64,000 nt of DNA, taken from Adlercreutzia sp. ZJ176 (lineage in GTDB: Bacteria; Actinomycetota; Coriobacteriia; Coriobacteriales; Eggerthellaceae). Below, in pieces: positions 53,282-61,665 of this stretch; position 1 is the stretch's first letter; each line of letters starts with the position of its first letter. The notes under the pieces were generated by a model. The model had not been told where the DNA came from. It was given only the letters and a program-made list of their open reading frames with translations, and did no database searches. A program made the position numbers and the translations under genes. The stretch spans positions 1 through 64,000 of the forward strand of contig NZ_JAAKEC010000003.1 of NCBI RefSeq assembly GCF_011038975.1. The letters are read 5' to 3'.

Positions 53282-53953
53282 ATGAGGGAGGTCTCCGTCT
53301 TCGTCGATGAATCGGGCGATTTCGGCGAAACATCCCGCTTCTACTTGATCACGCTTGTCGTCCACGATCAATCCATCGACATCATCAAAAGCATTTCCCG
53401 TTACGAGGCATCGCTGCAAAGTCGCAACCTGCCGAACATACCCATGCACTTCAGCCCGCTGATCAACGGAAACAACGGCTACAGGAAGCTGAGCCTTGGT
53501 CAGAGGAAGTTGCTGCTTTCCGCCTTCCAAGTGTTCGCCATGCACTTGCCCGTGCGCTACAAAACGTTCGCGCACCGTAAAAATCGCTTCCGAAGCTCCG
53601 CGCAACTCATGCAAAAGCTCAAGCAGGAACTCACTCTGTTTCTTTTCGACAATCTTGATTTCTTTCAGTCGTTCGACGTCATCAAAATCTATTACGACAA
53701 CGGACAAGAGGAAATATCCAAAGCGCTGCATAGGGCCGTGGAGTACGCGCTTTCCAAGAATGCCCTCATCTACAAGGACGCGTCGCCTCGAGACTATCGG
53801 CCTTTCCAACTCGCAGACTTCATCTGCGGAATCGAACTGACCGCCTTGAAGTTCGACCAGCAATGCCAAACGTCCACCGACGAGCTGTTCTTCGGTGGTT
53901 CCGTGAGTTTCAAGAAAAACTATTTGAAGAAGCTGAGACGAAAAAGTCTGTAG
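53282..53953 (+). CDS. DUF3800 protein
   Basis: The 223-residue protein starts VSVFVDESGDFG, the acidic motif of DUF3800, which has an RNase H-like fold; the C-terminal RPFQLADFICGIE carries another family Asp. The acidic residues suggest a nuclease or nuclease-like role. ATG 53282 follows GGAAGGAG by six bases; the frame extends upstream but that part is the structured RNA. It lies in the pglX insert, antisense to the BREX operon, and is convergent with the HEPN gene. Composition is close to 50 percent GC, lower than the backbone. Confidence 0.85.
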   Translation: MREVSVFVDESGDFGETSRFYLITLVVHDQSIDIIKSISRYEASLQSRNLPNIPMHFSPLINGNNGYRKLSLGQRKLLLSAFQVFAMHLPVRYKTFAHRKNRFRSSAQLMQKLKQELTLFLFDNLDFFQSFDVIKIYYDNGQEEISKALHRAVEYALSKNALIYKDASPRDYRPFQLADFICGIELTALKFDQQCQTSTDELFFGGSVSFKKNYLKKLRRKSL

Positions 53954-53970
53954 GGCTATGGAGACAGCGC

Positions 53971-54062
53971 GGAAGCCGGGCCCCGCGAACACGCGGGTAC
54001 TCCGGCTTCCACTTCCTAACCCCCGCAGGGGCGGCATCTGTGAAACAGAGTAGCATGCCGCA
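53971..54062. other. two nested hairpins between the convergent DUF3800 and HEPN genes
   Basis: GGAAGCCGG (53971-53979) pairs with CCGGCTTCC (54002-54010), with CCGCG/CGCGG inside. Then GCGGCAT pairs with ATGCCGC with CTGT/ACAG inside. Neither is followed by a U-tract, so they look like structured RNA or stabilising 3' ends rather than standard terminators. Confidence 0.5.
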
Positions 54063-54114
54063 AAAGCAAGCTGAACAGCCGAGGAAGTAAAGCTCAAATT
54101 ATTGCCAGACTTTA

Positions 54115-54828
54115 TCATTCTTGCACACTGTCAATCACATTTGGCTGATCAATGGATTCGACTAAAATCCTGTACCAGGCTTCCAGCGTGTCTAGTTTCA
54201 CTATCATCCGCATACGAATCTCAAGCAAAGAACCTTCTGGCTTTTCTTCTCCTTCATATTCAACCTTTTGTGGTTTATTCCCATCTTCAAGGAAAATATA
54301 TGCATCTGTTCCACGAAGCAGCACCGCTATTCGACCATGAGCAAAGGCGTTTCTGATGTGTCTGCACACACTTTCGATGCACGAATCCTCTTCGCCGTTT
54401 TCCTTTCTTCCGATAAACAGTGCAGCGCGTTCGTCGAGAGAATCAAAAGCATCTGCACCATTGCTCGACAAATCAAGGTTCGCGAGATTCAGCTTCATTC
54501 CTTTACGCAAATACACAAACTCAAATTTTGTGCAATCCAGACCGAATGGGAGTAGAAATTGTTCATCAAAAAATGCTCTGTTCTGAGTACGCGACCCCTT
54601 CTTTGGATCGCAGGATGAGCAGAACATATTAATGCACGACGGATTAGCCAAACAGCTTATTTCTTTAATCGGAGTTCGCAGCAAGAACCAACATGCAAGT
54701 TTTTCCACACGTCTATAGACTTCACCAATTCCGTCAAGTGGATACTTCTCAAGTACAGGGAACTTGCTCTTCTGCACAATAACTAAATCGCTTGCAGGGG
54801 TCTTTTTTCTTTTTTGCTTATCAGTCAT
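54115..54828 (-). CDS. HEPN-motif protein inserted in the BREX operon
   Basis: The 237-residue protein has RNAFAH at residues 159-164, the R-x4-H motif of HEPN ribonucleases, in the context CRHIRNAFAHGRI typical of the family. A CSSC pair lies near 70-73. HEPN proteins are frequent RNase toxins and abortive-infection effectors. The ATG begins six bases after the stop of the pglX N-terminal ORF with no separate binding site, so it is probably translated by coupling and made with BREX. AT-rich composition, unlike brxC and pglZ. No antitoxin partner such as MNT is adjacent. Confidence 0.7.
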   Translation of the reverse strand: MTDKQKRKKTPASDLVIVQKSKFPVLEKYPLDGIGEVYRRVEKLACWFLLRTPIKEISCLANPSCINMFCSSCDPKKGSRTQNRAFFDEQFLLPFGLDCTKFEFVYLRKGMKLNLANLDLSSNGADAFDSLDERAALFIGRKENGEEDSCIESVCRHIRNAFAHGRIAVLLRGTDAYIFLEDGNKPQKVEYEGEEKPEGSLLEIRMRMIVKLDTLEAWYRILVESIDQPNVIDSVQE

Positions 54829-54834
54829 ACAGCA

Positions 54835-57402
54835 TCACACCAGCGGATGACGTTTGAAATCCCAGGAGGTTTCAAACGAATCGTAATCAGATTTGGAAAG
54901 ATCAACGGAATAAGAAGCAGCCACCAGAACGTCTTCAGATTCAGTGATCTTCATATTGAAAGGGTATTGAGAGATCTGTCCAGGCTGAAAATCTAAGGTT
55001 GCCGACATAAACCTAGCCACATGCATACCAACTGCCGAATTAAGAAAGGCCATGGACGCCAATAAATTTGGACGTCTCCCGAACGCAGCCGGGCCCGTCA
55101 TATCAAACAAATACCCTTGTTCTTTGTAGCGAACTGCCAGAACACCACTCGACACGCGAGACCAAGATACCATTGGCTGAAAGTTTAGAGAGTCTTTTAC
55201 AAGGACAGCGCCCGCTTTTCTTAACTCAACGCCACCCTTTCCCCAGTTAACCACATACTCGTTATTTCCATACCATTTCTTGAATTGGCCGCCTTTGTTG
55301 TATGGAAGCCATATTATGAAATCCGAATAGGGATAATCGCTCGGAGCACCTCTTCTATCCGAAGACACTTCATGCCATAAGCGCAAGAATCTATCATTAT
55401 TGCAGGTAGCCATCCCTAAATGCGTTTCAGTATTCGAACCGAGAGATGGATTTTCGAACGCCTTCAACATGGCGCCACTGGCCCAGTAGGCTATGGGGGT
55501 GCCGGGGATTTTTGAGAAGGAGCTGGCGCTTCGGCGGTAGAACCAGCCGCAGTCTGGGTTTTCGATGGCCTCCCTTATCGCCTGCTCTTTCGCCTGCTCG
55601 TTCTCGAAGTCAACAAGGCGCAGGTACGTTGCTGCAGCATCGGTGTGAGCACCCGAATAGACCGTCGCCGTTGTCGCGACGACCTCCCCGCCAATCGCGC
55701 TGAATGCGCGCGTGCCGAGATGCGCCATCGAGACGATCGAGCAACTTGCGAGAAGCTTCCCGCGCATGGCCTCGAAGCTGCCGAGGAACATCCAGCTTTG
55801 CATGGTGACCATGGCGGAGTAGCCGCTGGCGTCCGCCAGAGTGAAACCTCGCTCGACGAAGCAGGTGCAGAGGTCGCGCTTGCTGTCGGGGTAGCTCTTC
55901 TTCGTCCAGCTCGCGAGCCACTTGTTCATGTTGGACGAGCCCATGTAGGGCGGATTGGCCACGACGACGTCGTAGGTTCTTGCGAGAGGCGCGCAGTTCT
56001 GCTGCATCTGGCGCAGCTTGTCGCGAGCGGCGTCGGCGAACAGGTTGCCGGCTGCGGCCTGCTCATCCAAGACGCGCAGCGCTTCGTCAAGCGCCGCCAA
56101 GTCTGCGGCATCGGGCGCGAACAGGCTGCCGCACTCGTCGGCGTGCGCCATGGCGTCCAGCAACGCCGTGCGCTTTCCCAGCTCAGAGACGAGCTGTAGC
56201 TCGCCTTCGTCAAGCTCAGCCCTTCGCAGGCACGTGATGCGCGGCCGCACTCCCCTGCGCAGGAAGCGGCTGTCGTACTCGCACGCCTTCATGGTAAGCG
56301 CGAAGCTCGCCATGGCCGCCGCGCGCGGGTCGATCTCCATGCCCGACAGGTTGTTCTCCAGCACGAGGCGCGGGATGTCGCGACGCACGTAGCCCGCCTC
56401 CTCGTAGATGCTCGCCAGCAAGTCAAACGCATACACCAGGATGTGGCCCGAACCGCACGCCGGGTCAACCACGGTGATCTCCTCGGGCGAGGACACGCGC
56501 CGAAACGCCACGCGGGCATCATCCTCGTTCGCGATGTAGTACGGCATGCGCCCAGCGAGCTGCGAGCTCGGGGTGTTCTGCATCCACAAGCGCCCGAGCG
56601 AGTTCTCCACCAGGTAGCGCACGATCCATTCGGGCGTGAACAGCTGCGTGGCCGGCGCGATGGCGTCGCGCTCCGCCTTCCTGCCCTTCTTGAAGCCGGC
56701 GAACACCTCGTCCTTGCGCTCCGACACGTAGTACTGGTACATCCAGCCGACGATGCGCACGCCCTCGCCCGCATCTTCCCCCTCGCCTTCGCGCCAGTCG
56801 GACTCGGGGATGTCGCTCACCAGGTGCGCGAGCACGCCGTCGTGGTGCAGGAGCCCCGCGGGCAGCAGCAGCTCCATGGCGCTTCCCACCGGCTCGAACA
56901 CGTCGGGCATGCACCGGGACAGCTCGTTGCACTGCGCGAGGAACAGCAGACGGAACAGCGCCTCGTCGTCGCCTGAGCCCATGGCCTCCACCACGCGATC
57001 GGCGTCGAGCCCCTCGATGCGCACGTCAAGCGCGCGTGTGAGCACCTGCGGGGAAAACGAGCCGTCCTCGCCCGACAGGATGCGCACGCGGCGCGGAATG
57101 CGGTCGTTCAGCTCCATGAAGCGGATGGCCGCCATGCGGTTGAACCACGTGTAAGCCGCCTCCTCCATGAGGCGCTCGAAGCTGTCCGCGTAGCCCGCGC
57201 CCGCGGCCGGCCCCAGCTTGTCGATGAGCAGGCCGCGCCGGCGCTTCTCGGCACCTGAGAGCACGCGGCCCTCTATGACGTCGGCGTCCTTCGGGTCGTG
57301 CCCGTCCTCGCGGATGCCCCAGTAAAGCGCCCGCTGCCTCACCTGGCGCAGAAGCTCGGCGCGCGCCCAGGTGCAGAAGTTCTTGACGGCGGTGTCGTTC
57401 AT
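54835..57402 (-). CDS. pglX: BREX adenine-specific DNA methyltransferase PglX, N-terminal part
   Basis: The 855-residue chain contains the N-terminal helical domain, SAM motif I (VVDPACGSGHILVYAFDLL, about residue 312), the catalytic NPPY motif (VVANPPYMGSSNMNKW, about residue 483) and the target-recognition region. It ends at SFETSWDFKRHPLV, a point that is internal in ordinary 1200-residue PglX; the missing part is the ORF at 51504-52472. PglX methylates host DNA at an asymmetric adenine site. From about residue 650 on, codon use turns AT-rich, suggesting replacement of the recognition region. AGGAGGGGGAG precedes ATG. Confidence 0.93.
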   Translation of the reverse strand: MNDTAVKNFCTWARAELLRQVRQRALYWGIREDGHDPKDADVIEGRVLSGAEKRRRGLLIDKLGPAAGAGYADSFERLMEEAAYTWFNRMAAIRFMELNDRIPRRVRILSGEDGSFSPQVLTRALDVRIEGLDADRVVEAMGSGDDEALFRLLFLAQCNELSRCMPDVFEPVGSAMELLLPAGLLHHDGVLAHLVSDIPESDWREGEGEDAGEGVRIVGWMYQYYVSERKDEVFAGFKKGRKAERDAIAPATQLFTPEWIVRYLVENSLGRLWMQNTPSSQLAGRMPYYIANEDDARVAFRRVSSPEEITVVDPACGSGHILVYAFDLLASIYEEAGYVRRDIPRLVLENNLSGMEIDPRAAAMASFALTMKACEYDSRFLRRGVRPRITCLRRAELDEGELQLVSELGKRTALLDAMAHADECGSLFAPDAADLAALDEALRVLDEQAAAGNLFADAARDKLRQMQQNCAPLARTYDVVVANPPYMGSSNMNKWLASWTKKSYPDSKRDLCTCFVERGFTLADASGYSAMVTMQSWMFLGSFEAMRGKLLASCSIVSMAHLGTRAFSAIGGEVVATTATVYSGAHTDAAATYLRLVDFENEQAKEQAIREAIENPDCGWFYRRSASSFSKIPGTPIAYWASGAMLKAFENPSLGSNTETHLGMATCNNDRFLRLWHEVSSDRRGAPSDYPYSDFIIWLPYNKGGQFKKWYGNNEYVVNWGKGGVELRKAGAVLVKDSLNFQPMVSWSRVSSGVLAVRYKEQGYLFDMTGPAAFGRRPNLLASMAFLNSAVGMHVARFMSATLDFQPGQISQYPFNMKITESEDVLVAASYSVDLSKSDYDSFETSWDFKRHPLV

Positions 57403-57414
57403 GATCTCCCCCTC

Positions 57415-60400
57415 CTAGCGCACGCTCACGGAATCGGCGTCGCGCAGGGCCTCCATGAGCTTGGCGCGGATGGCCTCCACGTACGCGTCCACGTCGTCCT
57501 CGCTGGTCAGGCGCTTGACCGGGCACAGTTCGGCGCGCGATACCGTCTTGGGCTTGCGCGGGCGCGGCGTCGGCTCCTTCGCTTCGCGCTCCTGCGGCTC
57601 GACCAGCCGGTTGTCAACGCTTCGCAGCTGCGCGATTCGCCACGCCTCAAGCTGCGACTTCAACGCGTCGAGGTCCTTGCAGAGCCGCGCAGCATGAACC
57701 TCGGACTCAAGGCGCTCCGCGCGCTCGCCCACGTCGGCGACGAGCGCGGAGGTTGCGGTGCCCACGGGGTCCGCCTCCTGCGCGTACTTCCTCACCTCGT
57801 CGCACACGGCGCCGACGAGCGAGAGCACGTCGCCGCGCTTGGCGCGGACGGCCTCGTCGTGCGCGCTTGAGATCGCCCGGGTGAGCTCGTTGAGCTTCGG
57901 AATGCGCTCATAGGGCGCGTCCATGCCCAAGATCTCGTCGAGGGCGCTGGCCGCTTCCTGCGCCGCGGCGTCGCCCGCCAAGTACACGGACTCCTGGCGC
58001 GCAAGCTCGCGCGCCGCGCGCGCCTCGTCGAACAGGCGCTGCTGGTTCGGGAAGAAGCCGCTCACCTTCTCCATGTCCTCCTGCCAGTCGAGCAGGTCGT
58101 CCTCCTTGGCGGTGAACTCCTTGAGCAGCGCCTTCTCGTCGGACGCGCACCCCAGGATCTCCTGCGCGAGACGGGCGCCCTGGGTCACCACGTCCTTGCC
58201 AGGGTACGGGGCGCGCGCGTACTCCTTCGCCAGAAGCCCGCGGCAGCCCTCCTCCTGATCCTGCAGCGCCTCGCGCACCGCACGCGTGAGCGAGTCGACG
58301 TCCTCAGGTGCCGCCTTGTGCGTGAGGTCTGACAGCAGGCCTCGCGCCTGGCTCACCAGCGCCGCCGAGGGGAGCTCGCGCTTCTGCACCGTCGCCTGGT
58401 CGGCCTCGCGTTCACGCAGGACCTTCAGCAGCCTGCGCTGGTCGGACAGGTCGCGCGGGTCGAGCAGCTTCCCCGCCTCCCGCACCACGGCCTTCTGGTC
58501 CGCCACCAGGCGCGCCACCGTCGCCGCGATGTCGAGCTCGCGCCAGCCGAAGGGCGCCGCGGCGAACTTGCGGTGGATGTCGCCCATGCTCGTGGGCTGG
58601 TGCGTGCGGTGCTGCAGCTCCAGGAACTTCGCCACCTCCTCCAAGGCGCGCTCGTTGCCGCCGCCCATGCCGGCAAGCCCCGGCTGCGCCTCGCCGCGCA
58701 AGGCCCGGATGAGGTCCTCGTCGCCCAAGGCGGGCGTGACAACGTAGTCGGCCTTCGTGAACGTGGAGGTCACCAGCTCGTCGAGCACGCCTTCCATGAC
58801 CTGCTTCGCGGTGGTCGCGCGCGGGCGCACCGCGTGGCCGGCAACCGCGCAGCGCGCGTGCAGCAGCGCGTCCTCCAGCATGGCGCGCGCCTCCTTCTCG
58901 CTCGCGCGCGCCTGGCTCTGCTTGCCCCTGATGATGCTCTGCCGGCCCTCGGGCAGCTGCGCCACGTTGAGGCGCTTGACGTACTTGTCCACCTTGGCCG
59001 CGTACGAGAGCGCCTCGAAGTAGTCGGACTCGGTTGACAACACCACGAGCGCCTGACCCGCCTGCGCCGCCGACCTGAGCGCCAGCTGCCCATCGTCGGC
59101 CTGCGCGAGCGCGTGGGCCACCGTGATCACGTTGAGCTTCATGCCGTTGGAGGTCGGCCCATAGGGGCTATCGTCCACGAGGCGGTCGAAGGGGAAGTCG
59201 TTGGCGCCCTTGCGGTGCTTGCGGCTGTTGCAGATGTCCTCGAACAGGATGCGCTTCACGCGCTCGAGCACGAGTGCCACGTCCACCTCGGTGTCGTTGA
59301 TCTCGCGCGTGACGTCCTGCTCCTCGTCCGTGAGGAAGCTGTATGCGTCGCCGTTGCGCGCCACGTAGTTCTCGCGCACCAAGCGCTCGAGCGACAGCTT
59401 CACCTGCTCGCGCAGGGAGATCTTGTCGGCGTTCACGTCGTCGACCATGAGGATGGCGATGTTGCCCACCGTGGGCTTCACGTCGTTGACGTAGCGGATG
59501 AGGTAGAGGGTCTTGAGCACCTCGACGTCCTGCAGCTGCAGTCCGTGCGACTCCTCCGCCGCGCGCTGGCAGCGGTCGATGACCTGGCGGATGCCGTGCT
59601 CGAGGAAGGTGGTGATGGTGTCGTAGAAGCGCCAGAACGGCACGAGCGCCGCGGTGTCGCGGTCCTGGACCTTCTGCGCGGCCTCCTGGAAGCCCGACAG
59701 CATGCTGCGCTCGCCGCCCGAGAGGTGCTTGCCCGCGTTGCCGTGCTTGCGGATCTCGGCCAGCACGTTGGGCATGAGCTTGAACTGGTAGCCCACGAAC
59801 GGGTAGCTCTCCGCGAAGTCGGCCGCACTGGCGTATCCCCGCAGGTCGCTTTGGCTCTCGTCGAACGTGAACAGGTTCTTCAGCACGGCCGACAGGCCCG
59901 CGTAGTCAGCCTCGAGCTGCAGGCGCGCGGCGTCGGTCTTCTCCAGCACGCGGCGCCTGATCACCTCGTCAACGCTGCTCGACGAGAGCGACAGGCGCGT
60001 GTTGAAGCGCCCCTGGATCTTCGAGAAGTCGTTGCCCGCCACGCGGGTCACCTCGTCGATGGCCTCCTGGCTGGTGACCATCACCCACACGCGGCCTCTG
60101 CACTTCGTGCCGAGCTCCTCCACGATGGTCTGCAGGTTCAGCATGAGGTTCACGTCCGAGCCGATGAACTGCCCCACCTCGTCGGCCATGAACAGCAGGC
60201 GGAACTTACCGCCGCACGCCGCGGCGCGCGCGTCCACGTAGGCACGCACCTCGTCGGTGAGCTGGTCAACGCTGATGGCGTCGCTCTCCGTGCCGTCGAA
60301 CCAGTGCTGCGCGGCCTCGCGGCTCATGCCCAGGACCTCCACGAGCGTCTCCACCACGTCGTCCTCGAAGAACACGTAGTCGCTGCGCGCCTCAAGCCAG

Positions 60401-60981
60401 CTTGCGCCGTTTATGCGTTCGAACGCAGCGCGGAACTCGCCCGTCTTGCGTGCGCGCTCCACGAACTGCTCGAGGCGCGCGAGCTTCAAGTCCTCGCCGT
60501 AGAAGCCGCGGTGCTCGTAGAACACGCGCGCGAACGAGCGCAGAAGCGCCGTCTTGGCCTCCGCGCCCTCCTTCCACTGGCCGCCCTTGTTGTCGATGTT
60601 GAACAGGATGGCCTCGGTGGGCACCGAGCATGCGCGCCTCATCTGGCTGTACACCAGCGGGTCGGCGACCTTGCCGTCGAAGTAGTCGATGGCCTGCCTG
60701 CCGCCCACCTCCTGGTTCGACAGCAGATACGAGAGCATCTTGAGGAAGTGCGACTTGCCGCTGCCGAAAAAGCCCGAGATCCACACGCCGATCTTGTCGG
60801 TCGGCACGTCGATGGCGCGCGTGTAGCTCTCGAAGAAGTCTGCGAAGTGGCGCTGGAGCTCGCGCGTGATGACGTACTCGGAAAGCTCCTGCCGCGTGGC
60901 TTCCTCGTCGGTTTGCGCGACCTTGACGACGCCGTTGATCGAGCGGTTGATGTCTTTGGAGAAGAGGGATTTAACCTGCAT
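57415..60981 (-). CDS. brxC: BREX ATPase BrxC (PglY-like)
   Basis: The 1188-residue protein begins with the DUF499-like/BrxC region and a P-loop GFFGSGKS at residues 70-77; later LLFMADEVGQFIG and VMVTSQEAIDEV fit Walker B and sensor segments, and a long coiled-coil C-terminal half follows. BrxC is an AAA+ ATPase of the core BREX complex. AAGGAG precedes ATG. It lies 9 bases after brxB and 12 before pglX. Confidence 0.95.
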   Translation of the reverse strand: MQVKSLFSKDINRSINGVVKVAQTDEEATRQELSEYVITRELQRHFADFFESYTRAIDVPTDKIGVWISGFFGSGKSHFLKMLSYLLSNQEVGGRQAIDYFDGKVADPLVYSQMRRACSVPTEAILFNIDNKGGQWKEGAEAKTALLRSFARVFYEHRGFYGEDLKLARLEQFVERARKTGEFRAAFERINGASWLEARSDYVFFEDDVVETLVEVLGMSREAAQHWFDGTESDAISVDQLTDEVRAYVDARAAACGGKFRLLFMADEVGQFIGSDVNLMLNLQTIVEELGTKCRGRVWVMVTSQEAIDEVTRVAGNDFSKIQGRFNTRLSLSSSSVDEVIRRRVLEKTDAARLQLEADYAGLSAVLKNLFTFDESQSDLRGYASAADFAESYPFVGYQFKLMPNVLAEIRKHGNAGKHLSGGERSMLSGFQEAAQKVQDRDTAALVPFWRFYDTITTFLEHGIRQVIDRCQRAAEESHGLQLQDVEVLKTLYLIRYVNDVKPTVGNIAILMVDDVNADKISLREQVKLSLERLVRENYVARNGDAYSFLTDEEQDVTREINDTEVDVALVLERVKRILFEDICNSRKHRKGANDFPFDRLVDDSPYGPTSNGMKLNVITVAHALAQADDGQLALRSAAQAGQALVVLSTESDYFEALSYAAKVDKYVKRLNVAQLPEGRQSIIRGKQSQARASEKEARAMLEDALLHARCAVAGHAVRPRATTAKQVMEGVLDELVTSTFTKADYVVTPALGDEDLIRALRGEAQPGLAGMGGGNERALEEVAKFLELQHRTHQPTSMGDIHRKFAAAPFGWRELDIAATVARLVADQKAVVREAGKLLDPRDLSDQRRLLKVLREREADQATVQKRELPSAALVSQARGLLSDLTHKAAPEDVDSLTRAVREALQDQEEGCRGLLAKEYARAPYPGKDVVTQGARLAQEILGCASDEKALLKEFTAKEDDLLDWQEDMEKVSGFFPNQQRLFDEARAARELARQESVYLAGDAAAQEAASALDEILGMDAPYERIPKLNELTRAISSAHDEAVRAKRGDVLSLVGAVCDEVRKYAQEADPVGTATSALVADVGERAERLESEVHAARLCKDLDALKSQLEAWRIAQLRSVDNRLVEPQEREAKEPTPRPRKPKTVSRAELCPVKRLTSEDDVDAYVEAIRAKLMEALRDADSVSVR

Positions 60982-60990
60982 GGGAGCTCC

Positions 60991-61665
60991 TTACACCAGG
61001 TCGAAGGCCCGATAGTAGTTTCCGTCCGTCAGCTTGTTGAAGAGCACGAGCGACTGCCCGTCAAACGACCCGGGGTACATCAGCACCACCGGCATGTCCT
61101 CGAAGAGGTGCTGGATGTTGTCGAGCAGCACGTGCGCCCGCAGGAACGGGTACACCTCCCCCACCCCGGTGATGAGCAGCACGTCGCCGGGCTGGTGGTC
61201 GGGGTAGTTGACCTCGCTCACGAACGCCTCGGGCGTCGCGGTTTTCTGCAGCTGCTTGAGCAGGCCCTCCTGCCCGCGCTTCTGCTCCTGCTTGGGTATG
61301 GCGTCGAGGATGCGCTTCCTTCGGCAGATCTCGAGCAGCGCATCGTAGAGGTTGCGCTCGACGATGCGGCAGGGAAGGATGCCCGCGTCCGCCTCGTGCT
61401 TGAGGCGGACCACGAAAGCCCGCATCTGCAGCTCGAGGGCGGGGTCGTAGCAGAAGGTGAAGATGCCCACCTCGTTGCCGAGGCCGCGATTGCCCAGGAA
61501 GTCAGGCTGGGCGAGCCGCTCGCGCAGGACGGCGCAGCGGTGATCGAAGTCCGCCTGCGCCTTCTCGCGGCGCGTACGACAGGACGCGGGCTCAGAAGAG
61601 CGGCACGACGTGGATGAGCCTGCGGACGGACGGCGCGTGCCAGACACTTGACCTGCCATGCTCAC
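60991..61665 (-). CDS. brxB: BREX protein BrxB (DUF1788)
   Basis: The 224-residue protein has the DUF1788 features EVGIFTFCYDPALELQMRAFV and DVLLITGVGEVYPFLRAH with VVLMYPGSFDGQSL near the end. The first 35 residues are Ser/Arg-rich and poorly conserved. GTG 61665 overlaps the brxA stop; an ATG two codons later is equally possible. Confidence 0.92.
   Translation of the reverse strand: MSMAGQVSGTRRPSAGSSTSCRSSEPASCRTRREKAQADFDHRCAVLRERLAQPDFLGNRGLGNEVGIFTFCYDPALELQMRAFVVRLKHEADAGILPCRIVERNLYDALLEICRRKRILDAIPKQEQKRGQEGLLKQLQKTATPEAFVSEVNYPDHQPGDVLLITGVGEVYPFLRAHVLLDNIQHLFEDMPVVLMYPGSFDGQSLVLFNKLTDGNYYRAFDLV

Noticed and set aside
52919-53953. Retron
   Set aside because: A structured repeat RNA sits beside a protein gene, but no reverse transcriptase is encoded; the protein is DUF3800.
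52472-54118. 548-residue minus-strand open frame across the pglX insert
   Set aside because: It reads antisense through the DUF3800 gene, the repeat RNA and the peptide, all of which have their own promoters or binding sites on the plus strand.
59113-61617. 834-residue plus-strand open frame
   Set aside because: Antisense shadow of brxC and brxB; composition is His/Leu/Val/Arg-rich as expected from shadow frames.
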